In this document: piece after piece, positions 24,914 to 33,858 of the stretch | Position numbering within the stretch: position 1 is the stretch's first letter | Layout: every line of letters begins with the position of its first letter | DNA from: an uncultured Clostridia bacterium | GTDB taxonomy: Bacteria; Bacillota; Clostridia; Lutisporales; Lutisporaceae | Reading direction: 5' to 3' | Assembly: GCA_937930535.1 (NCBI GenBank) | Contig: CALGKJ010000044.1 | Coordinates: 1 to 47,763 of the forward strand | Length of the DNA stretch: 47,763 nucleotides | Position numbers and translations under genes: made by a program | Notes under the pieces: model-generated | What the model was told of the DNA's origin: nothing | Database searches by the model: none | What the model saw: the letters and a program-made list of their open reading frames with translations, nothing else

Positions 24914-26107
24914 TTATCTAATTTGCTTTAATATTTCTTCCTTAGCCCTATCCAACTGAACATCCTTAATATCTTCCTGTCTCTGACCTTCCTCTATTTT
25001 TAAAGGCTCAACAACTATATCAGGCTCTATGCCCACCTTATTAATGCTTGTTCCGCTTGGAGTAAAATATTTTTGAATAGTCAGCTTATAGCCTGAACCG
25101 TCGTCAAGGGGCTGAACATTTTGAACCAAGCCCTTTCCAAAGGTTTTAGTTCCTATAAGCTTACCTGCATTTCTATCCTTTACAGCACCTGATACTATTT
25201 CAGAAGCACTGGCACTGCCGCCATCTACAAGTACTACAAAAGGAATATCAAGCTTACCTTGCTTTGACTTATAGGTTTCACGTTCCTTGGCACTATCCTC
25301 CGCGTAGAATATTATTCCTTCATCCAAAAGTACATCAGCAATTTTCACACATTCTCTGACATAGCCTCCGGGATTCTGCCTTAAATCAATTACAAGTCCC
25401 TTCATATTCTGATTTTGCAGACCTTCCACCGCTTTTATAAACTCTTTTCCGCAGTCCGCATCAAACATGCTGATTCTGATATAGCCAATGCTGTTCTCAA
25501 GCATTTCACTTTTAACATATTTAATATTTATCATTTCTCTTTTTATGTTAAAATCTATAGGCTGGTTGACGCCTTCCCTTACAACTGTTATTATAACCGT
25601 TGTATCTGGTTTGCCCTTCATCATTACCACTGCCTTATCAGTATCTATGCCTATTACATCCTGACCATCAACCTTAACTATTTTGTCATTAGTCTTTATG
25701 CCTGCCTTTTCTGCTGGTGTTCCTTCAATTGGCGCAACTACGGTTATAAAGCCATCATCATCCTGATCGAAATATATTCCTATTCCTCCATAAGAACCAG
25801 AAGTTTGTTCATTTAAGCTTTTAAATTCTTGGGCATTTAAGTAAACTGAATAGGGATCCCCTAATGATTGGAACATTCCTTTTAATGCTCCTTCCATAAG
25901 CTTATCAGTGTCCGCCCCATCTACGTAATATTTCTTAATCTCGCTTCTCAGCTTTAACAGCTTTTCGATGCTTTTATACTGCTCCTTAGAAATCAGCACC
26001 TTGTTGCTAAAGGCTAAATCAATTACATTTGTCAGCGAATAAGTAACCATTGAAGTAACAATGACTAAAATAAGTGCCCAGGTAAAAGCGGTTTTTTTGT
26101 TTATCAT
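24914..26107 (-). CDS. S41 carboxyl-terminal processing protease, CtpB-like
   Basis: A 397-residue protein with one N-terminal membrane anchor (about residues 8-28). A PDZ domain lies at about 100-175 (GSYGGIGIYFDQDDDGFITV; GTPAEKAGIKTNDKIVKVDG). The S41 catalytic domain has the serine in GGSASASEIVSGA and the lysine in GTKTFGKGLVQ; LVIDLRQNPGG is the family motif. It acts on secreted or membrane proteins, as CtpB does on a sporulation signal in Bacillus. It ends the envelope gene run and precedes the MinJ-like gene by 16 bases. Confidence 0.93.
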   Translation of the reverse strand: MINKKTAFTWALILVIVTSMVTYSLTNVIDLAFSNKVLISKEQYKSIEKLLKLRSEIKKYYVDGADTDKLMEGALKGMFQSLGDPYSVYLNAQEFKSLNEQTSGSYGGIGIYFDQDDDGFITVVAPIEGTPAEKAGIKTNDKIVKVDGQDVIGIDTDKAVVMMKGKPDTTVIITVVREGVNQPIDFNIKREMINIKYVKSEMLENSIGYIRISMFDADCGKEFIKAVEGLQNQNMKGLVIDLRQNPGGYVRECVKIADVLLDEGIIFYAEDSAKERETYKSKQGKLDIPFVVLVDGGSASASEIVSGAVKDRNAGKLIGTKTFGKGLVQNVQPLDDGSGYKLTIQKYFTPSGTSINKVGIEPDIVVEPLKIEEGQRQEDIKDVQLDRAKEEILKQIR

Positions 26108-26345
26108 AAATCCACCTCGTATAACAATTTAGTATAACTTATAAAAAATTATGTTGCCTATATAATAAAAGCTGGTAATATATTCAGCAGTCAAACTTTC
26201 TATATAGTATTACAGATTATATCATATTTTTATTTACTCTACCAAAAATATTATTTATGAAGTTATTTCTCTATAATTTGATTATATTTGTTAAAGACAT
26301 GCAATATTACTAAGTTTATGAAGAAATTTTCTGTGGAGCTATAAT

Positions 26346-26780
26346 TTATCTGTTTTGTTCTATATTGCATTTGCTGCAATATCCATAAATCTCAAATTTG
26401 AGCTCCGTAGGTGTAAAGCCAAGCTGCTCTAACATTCTGCTGTCTAAGCTGTGACATGGGCATATTTCTATAACCTGCACTTCACCACAGCCCTTGCATA
26501 TGGCATGGTGGTGATGACCTGCTCCCATAATCTCAAAGTGTGTTACACCCTGCTTAATATTCAGGCTTGTAATAATTTTAAGCTTGCTTAACAGCTCTAA
26601 GTTTCTGTATACTGTTGAAAAATTTATATTGCACTTCTGTCTGGCAGCTTCATACACCTCCTGAGCTGTGCATGGAGTTTCACTTTTATTTAATATATCA
26701 ATTAGTATACTTCTTTGCTCAGTCAACTTATAACCTTTATTTCTCAGTTGTTTTTCAATTATATATACATCCATTAGCAT
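26346..26780 (-). CDS. zur: Fur-family zinc-responsive repressor
   Basis: A 144-residue Fur-family protein, the last gene of the znu operon (11 bases after znuB). The DNA-binding region includes YKLTEQRSILIDILNKSETP and NFSTVYRNLELL. The metal region holds GHHHHAICKGCGEVQVIE, a later CPCH, and the C-terminal CSKC. The two CxxC pairs form the structural zinc site, and the histidine-rich segment is the likely sensing site. Co-transcription with znuACB and the palindrome before znuA make a Zur role much more likely than Fur or PerR. AGGAG precedes the start; Met 26774 is an alternative. Confidence 0.9.
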   Translation of the reverse strand: MLMDVYIIEKQLRNKGYKLTEQRSILIDILNKSETPCTAQEVYEAARQKCNINFSTVYRNLELLSKLKIITSLNIKQGVTHFEIMGAGHHHHAICKGCGEVQVIEICPCHSLDSRMLEQLGFTPTELKFEIYGYCSKCNIEQNR

Positions 26781-26791
26781 AATTCTCCTAT

Positions 26792-27613
26792 TTATCTATA
26801 TGAGAGAGAAAAGCTTCCTATTTTTTTCATTATAATAATTATTATAAGCAATAATACCGATATTAGAACAATAGTTCCTCCGGGAGCCAAATCTAAATAG
26901 TATGAAGTAAAAAGTCCTGAAACAACAGAAAACAATGCGAATAAAACTGATAAAAGCATTGTATTCTTAAAGCTTGTGGAAATCTGCAAGCTGGCAGCTA
27001 CCGGCACTACCAAAAGAGAGGATACCATCATTATTCCTACAATACGCATTGATACAACGATAGTCATGGCAGTTAATACAGTAAAATAGATATTCAATGC
27101 TGTCACTGGAATACCCGAAATTGCCGCTCCTTCCTCGTCAAAGGATATATATAAAAACTCCTTGTAAAAAATATATACCGATAATATTATTATTATGCTT
27201 AAAGCACTTATCATATGGATATCCTTCATGCTTACTGCTATTATGCTTCCAAAAAGATAGCTCATAAGATCTGCGTTAAAGGACTTTGCCAAACTGATTA
27301 GTACTACAGCCAGACCAATGCTTGCCGACAGTACTATTGATATGGATAGCTCAGCGTACTGACTAAAGCTCCTTCTTAATCTTTCAACACCCAATGCAGC
27401 AGCAATAGAAAATATAAGAGCACCCCATAATGGATAAAAGTTGCCTGCCATACCTGCTGCTATTCCCGCAAGGGAAGCATGGGATAATGTATCACCAATC
27501 ATTGAAAGTCTTCTTAGAACTATAAAGGTTCCTATAAGGGGGCATATCAAAGCCACCAGAATCCCCGCCATAAACGCTCTCTGCATAAATCCGTAATTTA
27601 ATACCTCAAACAT
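26792..27613 (-). CDS. znuB: Zinc ABC transporter permease
   Basis: About 273 residues, with seven to eight membrane segments (for example AFMAGILVALICPLIGTFIV and GIMMVSSLLVVPVAASLQIS). The metal-ABC permease signature is GDTLSHASLAGIAAG near residue 45. The frame is open from 27688, but the ATG at 27613 follows GGAGGACA and gives the normal N-terminus, so I chose it. It follows znuC by 19 bases. It forms the membrane channel for Zn(II), or possibly Mn(II), delivered by the ZnuA lipoprotein. Confidence 0.93.
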   Translation of the reverse strand: MFEVLNYGFMQRAFMAGILVALICPLIGTFIVLRRLSMIGDTLSHASLAGIAAGMAGNFYPLWGALIFSIAAALGVERLRRSFSQYAELSISIVLSASIGLAVVLISLAKSFNADLMSYLFGSIIAVSMKDIHMISALSIIIILSVYIFYKEFLYISFDEEGAAISGIPVTALNIYFTVLTAMTIVVSMRIVGIMMVSSLLVVPVAASLQISTSFKNTMLLSVLFALFSVVSGLFTSYYLDLAPGGTIVLISVLLLIIIIIMKKIGSFSLSYR

Positions 27614-27632
27614 TCTGTTGTCCTCCGTACAT

Positions 27633-28328
27633 TTAGTTGCTAAAGACCTTGCTTTTATCAGTCTCAAATATCCTGCCTTCTGCCACATTCATAACCCTGT
27701 TTACTCTGTTTAATATTGCTCCAAAATCATGGGTTATCATTACTAATGTTATTTTCTTGCTTTTATTAAGATATTCCATAAGATCATAAAAGCCTGCTTC
27801 TGATTTTTTATCAATACCTACAGTGGGTTCATCCATAAAAATAATTTTGGGCTGGCTGACCAATGATTTAGCAATAAATATTCGCTGCTGCTGACCACCT
27901 GAAAGCCTGCCTATAAGTCTCTTTTTATATTCCTTCATGCCTACTATATCCAGTACTTCATCAATTTTGTCCTTATTCTCTTTTTTTATTATACTGCCAA
28001 ACCCCAGTTTATGACATAGGTTTGCTGATATTATTTCTTCAACGGTTGCAGGGAAAGACTGATTGAAGGCTGTAGCCTTCTGAGGTATATAGCCTATGTC
28101 CTTCCAATTCTTAAATTTATCTATATCAGTACCAAATAGCTTTATATTGCCAAACTGGGGCTTAATAAGCCCCAGACAGATTTTGAGAAAGGTACTTTTA
28201 CCAGAACCATTAGAACCAACTAACCCTAAAAAATCACCCTTATGTACTTGTAAATTAACATTGTTCAGTATAGTGTTGCTGCCATAATTAAAGGTAATAT
28301 TTTGTGCAGACAGTACATTTATATCCAT
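27633..28328 (-). CDS. znuC: Zinc ABC transporter ATPase
   Basis: 231 residues. Walker A is GLVGSNGSGKSTFLKI. The Q-loop region is IGYIPQKATAFNQSFP, in line with metal-type ABC ATPases. The signature is LSGGQQQRIFIAKSL, Walker B is IIFMDEPTVGID, and the switch histidine is in VMITHDFG. The start codon overlaps the znuA stop (TAATG). It powers the ZnuB channel. Confidence 0.93.
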   Translation of the reverse strand: MDINVLSAQNITFNYGSNTILNNVNLQVHKGDFLGLVGSNGSGKSTFLKICLGLIKPQFGNIKLFGTDIDKFKNWKDIGYIPQKATAFNQSFPATVEEIISANLCHKLGFGSIIKKENKDKIDEVLDIVGMKEYKKRLIGRLSGGQQQRIFIAKSLVSQPKIIFMDEPTVGIDKKSEAGFYDLMEYLNKSKKITLVMITHDFGAILNRVNRVMNVAEGRIFETDKSKVFSN

Positions 28329-29314
28329 TATTCATTCAACGCCTTCTTTAGATTTTCAAGATTTTCGTACATTATACTTATATAGTCCTTCCCTGCCTCA
28401 GCCTCTTTATCATCAAGTCCATGTACAGCATTAAGCACCAAAACCTTGGCACCAACTTCACTGGCTAAAATCTCTGACAGCTTTTTGCTTACCAGCTTTT
28501 CAAAGAAGATATATTTAACATTATGCTCTTTACATTCCTCTATCAGCTCAGCCATCTTTGCTGGGCTTGGTTCATCATCAGGTGATACCCCTCTTATGGC
28601 AATCTGCTCCAAGCCATAGTCATGTGCCAGATATCCAAAGGCATCGTGAGAAGTAACAATAATATTTGACTTGCAGTCTTTTATAGTTTTCTCTATATCG
28701 TTGCTTAACTTCTCAAGCTTTTCTGCAAGCTTATTGTAATTGGTCTTGTAATAATCTGCATTAGCAGAATCAATATTCACCAAGGCATTCATAACATTTT
28801 GTGCCTGCTGTATTAATCTCTTGGGACTAACCCATACATGGGGATCATAATCACCGTGATCATGTTCATGAGTATCCTCCTCATGCTCGTCCTCGTGATC
28901 ATCATGGTCATCCTTGTGTTCATGCTCCTTTGGCTTAATCAGCTCCAGTTTATCACTGGCACATACTATTTCAATTTTAAGGTCAGACAAAATACCAGTT
29001 ACCTTATCAACCCAAGCTTCCATGCCGGCTCCATTATATATAAACATGTGACCCATCTGCATTTTTGCTATGGTTTTGGCGGTGGGTTCCCAGTCATGGG
29101 GCTCAACTCCTGCGGGAGTAAGGTTTATTACCTCTGCTTTTTCACCTGCTATTTCGCTTGTAATAAAATACATGGGATAAAATGTGGTATATAATATGAG
29201 TCTCGAATCTCCAGTATCAGCACTATGCTCTGATAATACCTGCTTAGAAGTGCAGCCTGATAGTATAATAGCTACAACAATTAGATAAACTATAATTTTA
29301 TTACATTTTTTCAT
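28328..29314 (-). CDS. znuA: Zinc-binding lipoprotein of the Znu transporter
   Basis: About 328 residues from the ATG at 29314, after GGAGGGTA; the frame is open further upstream but the palindromic operator lies there. The signal peptide ends in a lipobox (ILSGC), so the protein is anchored outside the membrane. Metal ligands are expected in GVEPHDWEPT, in DPHVWVSPK, in TSHDAFGYLA and near the C-terminus. Between the first two lies a loop with about fifteen His, Asp and Glu residues in a row of 30, typical of zinc-specific ZnuA rather than manganese-binding proteins. Confidence 0.94.
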   Translation of the reverse strand: MKKCNKIIVYLIVVAIILSGCTSKQVLSEHSADTGDSRLILYTTFYPMYFITSEIAGEKAEVINLTPAGVEPHDWEPTAKTIAKMQMGHMFIYNGAGMEAWVDKVTGILSDLKIEIVCASDKLELIKPKEHEHKDDHDDHEDEHEEDTHEHDHGDYDPHVWVSPKRLIQQAQNVMNALVNIDSANADYYKTNYNKLAEKLEKLSNDIEKTIKDCKSNIIVTSHDAFGYLAHDYGLEQIAIRGVSPDDEPSPAKMAELIEECKEHNVKYIFFEKLVSKKLSEILASEVGAKVLVLNAVHGLDDKEAEAGKDYISIMYENLENLKKALNE

Positions 29315-29331
29315 CTTTTTACCCTCCGTTT

Positions 29332-29346
29332 TGCAAATCATTTGCA
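29332..29346. promoter_or_regulatory. Zur operator (7-1-7 palindrome)
   Basis: TGCAAAT-C-ATTTGCA is a perfect 7-1-7 inverted repeat, the geometry of Fur-family boxes. It lies between the znuA promoter and ribosome site. With a Fur-family gene at the end of the operon, it is the likely autoregulatory zinc operator. Confidence 0.82.
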
Positions 29347-29353
29347 TTTATAT

Positions 29354-29381
29354 TGTATAATATTACCTTATTCTGTGTCAA
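29354..29381 (-). promoter_or_regulatory. Sigma-A promoter of the znu operon
   Basis: Minus-strand TTGACA and TATACA, 16 bases apart, with the Zur palindrome starting about eight bases downstream. Repressor bound there would block the transcription start. Confidence 0.75.
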
Positions 29382-29424
29382 ATATACATACACTCACTTT
29401 TTTGTATACTATTTAAAAAATAGA

Positions 29425-29447
29425 AAAAGCACTCGCTATGAGTGCCT
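29425..29447 (-). terminator. Terminator of the ftsE-ftsX-hydrolase run
   Basis: GCACTC and GAGTGC make the stem directly after the hydrolase stop, with CTTTTTC after it on the minus strand. It separates this run from the znu promoter. Confidence 0.78.
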
Positions 29448-29450
29448 TTC

Positions 29451-30584
29451 TTATTTACTTTTAAAGTATTTCATGGGGTCAACATGCTGTCCATTTTCTC
29501 TAACCTCAAAATGAAGGTGGGGTCCTGTGGATAGACCTGTACTGCCAGATTTGGCTATAGTCTGTCCTTTTTTTACCTGATCGCCCACTGATACTAATAA
29601 TTTAGAATTGTGAGCATATAGTGTTGATATTTTACCGCCATGGTCAATTATAACAGCATAGCCGTAACCACCATAGTAATCTGAATAAATAACCTTACCA
29701 TCATTTGCTGCAACTATATTATTACCTGATGGTACTCCTACATCGATTCCTGTATGCATCTTTTTTACTTTCAGCACGGGATGTATTCTATACCCATACT
29801 CAGAGGTAACTCTAAAATATCCTGGCGCAGGCCAGCTCATATCGCCATCAGCATATTTGTTTTTTGATTGGGCTGCTACTATCAGCTTGGCAAATTCCTC
29901 TGACTCCTTCATCAGCTTGTCCAATTGTTTTTCTAGCTGCTCCAGATTATTTTCTATACTATCAATAGTTTTTTTCTTATCAGTTTTGAGCTTTTCCATC
30001 TGCTCCTTTTTATTTCCTATATCCTTTTTAAGCTTCTCCTTCTGCTCCTGCTCAGCTTGCAGCTGCACCTTTGTTTCTTCAATATTGTTTCGGTACTCAT
30101 TGGCTTCCTTTAGAAGCTTATTATCATGTTGTATTATTTTTCTAAGAAAATCCAGCCTGACTAAAAAATCTGAAAAGCTTGTGGAGTCCAATAATACAGA
30201 CAAATAACCTACGCTTCCGTTTTCATACATTACACGAACCCGCTTTTTCAGCAGTGCCTTCTGCTCTTCAGCACTTTCTGAGGCTCGCTCTAGTTCTCGG
30301 ATAGTAATAGCAATCTTATTATCCAGCTTAGCCAGTTCGATTTCTACTGCTTCAAGCTGTGATTCCGTTTTGTTAAGGTTTTTGTCCAGATCAACTAATT
30401 GCCCCTCCAGCTTTTTCATTTCCTTATTTTTCTGTTCAATTGTATTTTGTACAGACTGCTGATTTTTCTTATTCTTATTCTGCTTCTCGGTAAGAGCTTT
30501 TATATCATCATCCGGTGAAGCATATAAAGGAGCTATACTAAAGGCAAAGCATATAATTAATAATATTCCCAGAAATCTTTTCAT
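29451..30584 (-). CDS. EnvC/PcsB-like hydrolase with M23 domain
   Basis: About 377 residues. A signal peptide (RFLGILLIICFAFSIAPLYA) is followed by a long coiled coil (about residues 25-230, with many Glu, Lys, Gln heptads). A C-terminal LytM/M23 peptidase has HTGIDVGVPSGN and the zinc motif PHLHFEV. The coiled-coil plus M23 form is that of EnvC-type proteins, whose activity is controlled by FtsEX across the membrane. The M23 zinc residues are intact here (H and D of HTGID, H-L-H), so it may be an active endopeptidase, unlike E. coli EnvC. The start at 30584 places the signal peptide correctly. It follows ftsX closely. Confidence 0.9.
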   Translation of the reverse strand: MKRFLGILLIICFAFSIAPLYASPDDDIKALTEKQNKNKKNQQSVQNTIEQKNKEMKKLEGQLVDLDKNLNKTESQLEAVEIELAKLDNKIAITIRELERASESAEEQKALLKKRVRVMYENGSVGYLSVLLDSTSFSDFLVRLDFLRKIIQHDNKLLKEANEYRNNIEETKVQLQAEQEQKEKLKKDIGNKKEQMEKLKTDKKKTIDSIENNLEQLEKQLDKLMKESEEFAKLIVAAQSKNKYADGDMSWPAPGYFRVTSEYGYRIHPVLKVKKMHTGIDVGVPSGNNIVAANDGKVIYSDYYGGYGYAVIIDHGGKISTLYAHNSKLLVSVGDQVKKGQTIAKSGSTGLSTGPHLHFEVRENGQHVDPMKYFKSK

Positions 30585-30601
30585 CCTATTTGTATGCCTC
30601 C

Positions 30602-31498
30602 TTATACCTTGATAAACCTTCTGACAGACAGAAGGCTGCCTATTGTTCCTATTACCAGGCCGACGCATAGTAATAAAGCTGTCATACTCATAGTCACCTG
30701 TTTAAATGGCATTAGTGTAATAGATAGTATACCTATCATCTGATCTCTTACAAGATTAATGCAGTAATAATATCCTGCTCCTAACAAAGCTGTTGCTGCT
30801 ATACCTCCTATTACCCCCAGTAACATTCCTTCTATAACAAAAGGACCTCTTACAAACCAATCTGTAGCACCTACAAACTTCATTATCCCTATTTCCCGCC
30901 GCCTTGCGAACACTGTCAGCTTTATTGTATTTGATATGATGAATATTGAAATAAACAACAGTATAACAATAACCAATAAACTTGCCATCCTTAATACATA
31001 GGTGGCTTTTAAAAGCTTTTCCAAGTCTTCCTTACCATAGGATACCTTTTCGATATTTGCCATGGAGGATAATGCTAGTGATACGCTAGAGGCATCCTGA
31101 GGATTCTTTAGTGTAATAATAAAAGTATTAGGCAGTGGATTATCACTTTCCAAGCCCTCTAATAAATATGCATTGTCACCTAACTTTTTCTGCATGTCCT
31201 TAAGAGCCGTATCCTTGGAAATAAATAATATGTCCTTAACTCCATTTATTGATTTGATTTCATCTCTCATTACAGAGATAGTTTCCTCACTTAAGCCTTC
31301 ATCCAGATATACCATCATTTCTATTTGGGATTCTAATGCTGAGGCGGCATAATCAATGTTAAGCATAATTATAAAGAATATACCTATTACTAAAAGTGCC
31401 GCTATTACTGATGTAATGGAGGCAGCACTCATAACCTTGTTTCTGCTAAGGTTATTAAAGCCTTCCTTTGCAAAATACTTGGTGGTTCTAAGCTTCAT
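30602..31498 (-). CDS. ftsX: Cell-division ABC permease
   Basis: About 298 residues with four membrane segments: one near residue 25 and three in the last 140 residues (LVIVILLFISIFIISNTIKL and others). The extracellular domain between them (about 55-165) contains MVYLDEGLSEETISVMRDEI. FREI-like RRREIGIMKFVGAT is the conserved FtsX coupling loop. The ATG at 31498 after GAGGTGG is used; it overlaps the ftsE end by 11 bases. FtsX passes an FtsE signal to the wall hydrolase encoded next. Confidence 0.94.
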   Translation of the reverse strand: MKLRTTKYFAKEGFNNLSRNKVMSAASITSVIAALLVIGIFFIIMLNIDYAASALESQIEMMVYLDEGLSEETISVMRDEIKSINGVKDILFISKDTALKDMQKKLGDNAYLLEGLESDNPLPNTFIITLKNPQDASSVSLALSSMANIEKVSYGKEDLEKLLKATYVLRMASLLVIVILLFISIFIISNTIKLTVFARRREIGIMKFVGATDWFVRGPFVIEGMLLGVIGGIAATALLGAGYYYCINLVRDQMIGILSITLMPFKQVTMSMTALLLCVGLVIGTIGSLLSVRRFIKV

Positions 31499-32174
31499 TG
31501 CAGTAACCACCTCTTTTCTCATCCCTGATTATATCTCCATTTTCAATGGCAATAACTCTTTTCTTCATGCCGTTTACTATTTCTCTATCATGAGTTGCCA
31601 TAATAATTGTAGTTCCACGCTGATTAAACTCATTAAGCATTTTTACAATGTCCCAAGACATCTCTGGGTCAAGATTGCCTGTCGGCTCATCAGCAATCAA
31701 TAGAGATGGTCCATTTACCATGGCTCTAGCCATAGAAACTCTCTGCTGCTCTCCTCCTGAAAGCTGTTTTGGATATAAGCCTGATTTTTTGCTTAAGCCC
31801 ACCATGCTTAGAGCTATAGGCACCTGTCTTCTTATTTCTCTTGCCGATGCCTCAGTTACCTGCATTGCAAAGGCAACATTTTCGTATACTGTCTTATCTT
31901 GAAGCAGTCTGAAGTCCTGAAACACAACTCCCATACTTCTTCTTAGATAGGGAATTTCTCTTCTTTTTAATTTAGTGATATTTTTTCCATCAACTACGAT
32001 CTTGCCTGATGTAGGCTCCAGCTCTTTCATTAGCAGCTTGATTAAGGTTGATTTTCCCGAACCGCTTTGCCCTACTATAAAAACAAATTCACCTCTGTCA
32101 ATAAACATATTAATATCATTTAAAGCCTTGTGGCCATCTTGAAAGGTCTTACTTACGTTTGTCAATTCAATCAA
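31488..32174 (-). CDS. ftsE: Cell-division ABC ATPase
   Basis: 228 residues. Walker A is [20 protein letters not shown]. The Q-loop is MGVVFQDFRLL, typical for FtsE, and the signature is LSGGEQQRVSMARAMV. Walker B is LLIADEPTGNLDPE and the H-loop is MATHDREIV. It is the first gene of the ftsE-ftsX-hydrolase run. This ATPase acts with FtsX to activate peptidoglycan cleavage at division. Confidence 0.95.
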   Translation of the reverse strand: MIELTNVSKTFQDGHKALNDINMFIDRGEFVFIVGQSGSGKSTLIKLLMKELEPTSGKIVVDGKNITKLKRREIPYLRRSMGVVFQDFRLLQDKTVYENVAFAMQVTEASAREIRRQVPIALSMVGLSKKSGLYPKQLSGGEQQRVSMARAMVNGPSLLIADEPTGNLDPEMSWDIVKMLNEFNQRGTTIIMATHDREIVNGMKKRVIAIENGDIIRDEKRGGYCNEA

Positions 32175-32328
32175 GTGTTACTCACCCCTTTATCCTCACT
32201 TGACGCATACATTTTAGCATTATTTTCCATTTTATAACGCATCCAATTTATTTACTTCTACATAAAGACACAAATTCCTTTATAATCTTCTAAATTATTA
32301 TTGTGAGTTCTGTAATTTTGACAAAATA

Positions 32329-32361
32329 AGTCCGCAGCCCTGTTATAGGTATGCGGACTTA
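32329..32361 (-). terminator. Terminator of the glucosaminidase-like gene
   Basis: AAGTCCGCA and TGCGGACTT form a nine-base-pair stem after the stop at 32368, followed by ATTTTG on the minus strand. Confidence 0.75.
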
Positions 32362-32367
32362 GCTATA

Positions 32368-33603
32368 TCATTGCAGCTTAAGATATTCCACTTCCCTCTC
32401 TAGCTGCTTAAATAGTTTTCTTACACTTTTCCACCATTCCTTATCCTCTGCATACTTCCTGTTAATCCATTCTATGGGGTCTCTATATACTGGTCTGTTT
32501 TTGCCAAGATTAAGGATAGTTCTTGCGGCTATTGCAGCAGAATCGCTGATGTTGGTATTATATTTCTGCCAGCTTCCATAAACATTAAAGGGGTTGTTTG
32601 CAATTTGTTTTGCCGTGCTTGTATCAGCAGGAACAAAACCCTGCTCCTGCCCCGTTATTGCAAACATCAAAAGAGGATTTATATTATACTGCTCCGCTAT
32701 ACTGACTATAGTTGAAAAATATGGTTCTTGCGTCAGTATAGAGTTTTTGGCCTGCAAAAAGCTCTTTAATTTTTCCTTGTTTATGGCTTTATATTTAAGC
32801 TCCTCGTGTAAATCATGCTCGATATCATATAAATACTCTGAAGCCCTGATGTTTTTATTGGTATGCCTGTCAAGCATACTACCAATGCTAAGCAGCTCCT
32901 GAACCTGTTCCCTTATATCCTTTACACCCGAATCCGCAGTAATAATACTTTTACTGTTAAAGGTAAATATTGCTGCACAAATCAAGAGGAAAGCTGCGGC
33001 AGTAGAGGTTTTGTAGCTTGTCCTTATAGTTCTAAAAGGTTGATATAGTCTATGTAAGCATCTTACAATACATTTTTTCAGATTTGACCTGCTGTTATGT
33101 AATACAACTTCCTGTTCCTTATTATGTACTGTCAGTATTGGAATCTGAGCGGCGGCTGACAGTTGTGTTATTATTGTGTCCAGCTCATAATTTATACTCT
33201 GCTCATCATATTTGCATACTGCATAAGCAAGCTCTTTCACCTGTTGTTGAGTGATAGGCATAGTTTCATATTTATTTATCCAGTGGGTGAAGGAGCTCAA
33301 ATAATCGTCATTTACTATTTTCAAAGCAAAGCATGATCTAAATATATCCTCTGCATTTATATAGAAATTTTCCTTAAGTGCAGCTTTTTTTAGTACATTT
33401 TCTCTTATGGCTTGTTTATAGCAGTTGTCAAATTGCGGTATATTATTATTTATAACCTTTTTTATTGCATCAGCCAGTATTGCAGATACCTGCTGACTGC
33501 TGCAATCAGGATATTTATCCTTAATATACTCCCGCAGCTCCTGAACGTCACTACTACTTATTATCTCTTTAGTTTTCAGGTTATTTATTATACTAGTAAA
33601 CAT
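32368..33603 (-). CDS. Membrane protein with glucosaminidase/lysozyme-like domain
   Basis: 411 residues. Residues 1-190 are helical and unrecognised. A single membrane segment is near 200-218 (STAAAFLLICAAIFTF). The C-terminal third looks like a glucosaminidase/lysozyme-fold domain: IAEQYNINPLLMFAITGQEQGF with a candidate catalytic Glu, and NNPFNVYGSW, which resembles the N-x-F-N motif of FlgJ/LytG-like enzymes. The placement implies a cytoplasmic N-terminal part and an extracellular wall hydrolase, an unusual arrangement. It is transcribed alone. A truncated copy of repeat R1 lies about 35 bases before its start. The domain call is moderate. Confidence 0.65.
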   Translation of the reverse strand: MFTSIINNLKTKEIISSSDVQELREYIKDKYPDCSSQQVSAILADAIKKVINNNIPQFDNCYKQAIRENVLKKAALKENFYINAEDIFRSCFALKIVNDDYLSSFTHWINKYETMPITQQQVKELAYAVCKYDEQSINYELDTIITQLSAAAQIPILTVHNKEQEVVLHNSRSNLKKCIVRCLHRLYQPFRTIRTSYKTSTAAAFLLICAAIFTFNSKSIITADSGVKDIREQVQELLSIGSMLDRHTNKNIRASEYLYDIEHDLHEELKYKAINKEKLKSFLQAKNSILTQEPYFSTIVSIAEQYNINPLLMFAITGQEQGFVPADTSTAKQIANNPFNVYGSWQKYNTNISDSAAIAARTILNLGKNRPVYRDPIEWINRKYAEDKEWWKSVRKLFKQLEREVEYLKLQ

Positions 33604-33638
33604 TATATCACCCCAAAAACCTTAATCATTAGTTTGTT

Positions 33639-33718
33639 AATTTTTCCAGTTGTTTCTCACAAATAGATTAGCAACTCTTAACGAAAAGTATTTTGAGTTT
33701 TAGAGTTGGTTATCTATA
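33639..33718. repeat. MITE-like repeat R1, truncated copy b
   Basis: 80 bp, reversed relative to copies a, c and d, almost identical to c and d over its length. The last 24 or so bases (second arm of the right-hand hairpin and the end repeat) are missing. Confidence 0.85.
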
Positions 33719-33821
33719 TATTATAATAAAGATTAAAGAATATTGCGATAGAAATTTCTATATTTTGCTAATTATTTACCAAAATTGAGACTGTAGAACT
33801 ATAAATAGTATATAAAAGTAA

Positions 33822-33858
33822 AAAAATAGGTGCGCTTATGCAGCAACACCTGTTTTTT
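33822..33858 (-). terminator. Terminator overlapping the MFS gene end
   Basis: AGGTG and CACCT stem with A-run and T-run on the two sides (TAAAAAAACAGGTG / CACCTATTTTTTT on the minus strand). The stop codon lies inside the structure. Confidence 0.7.
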
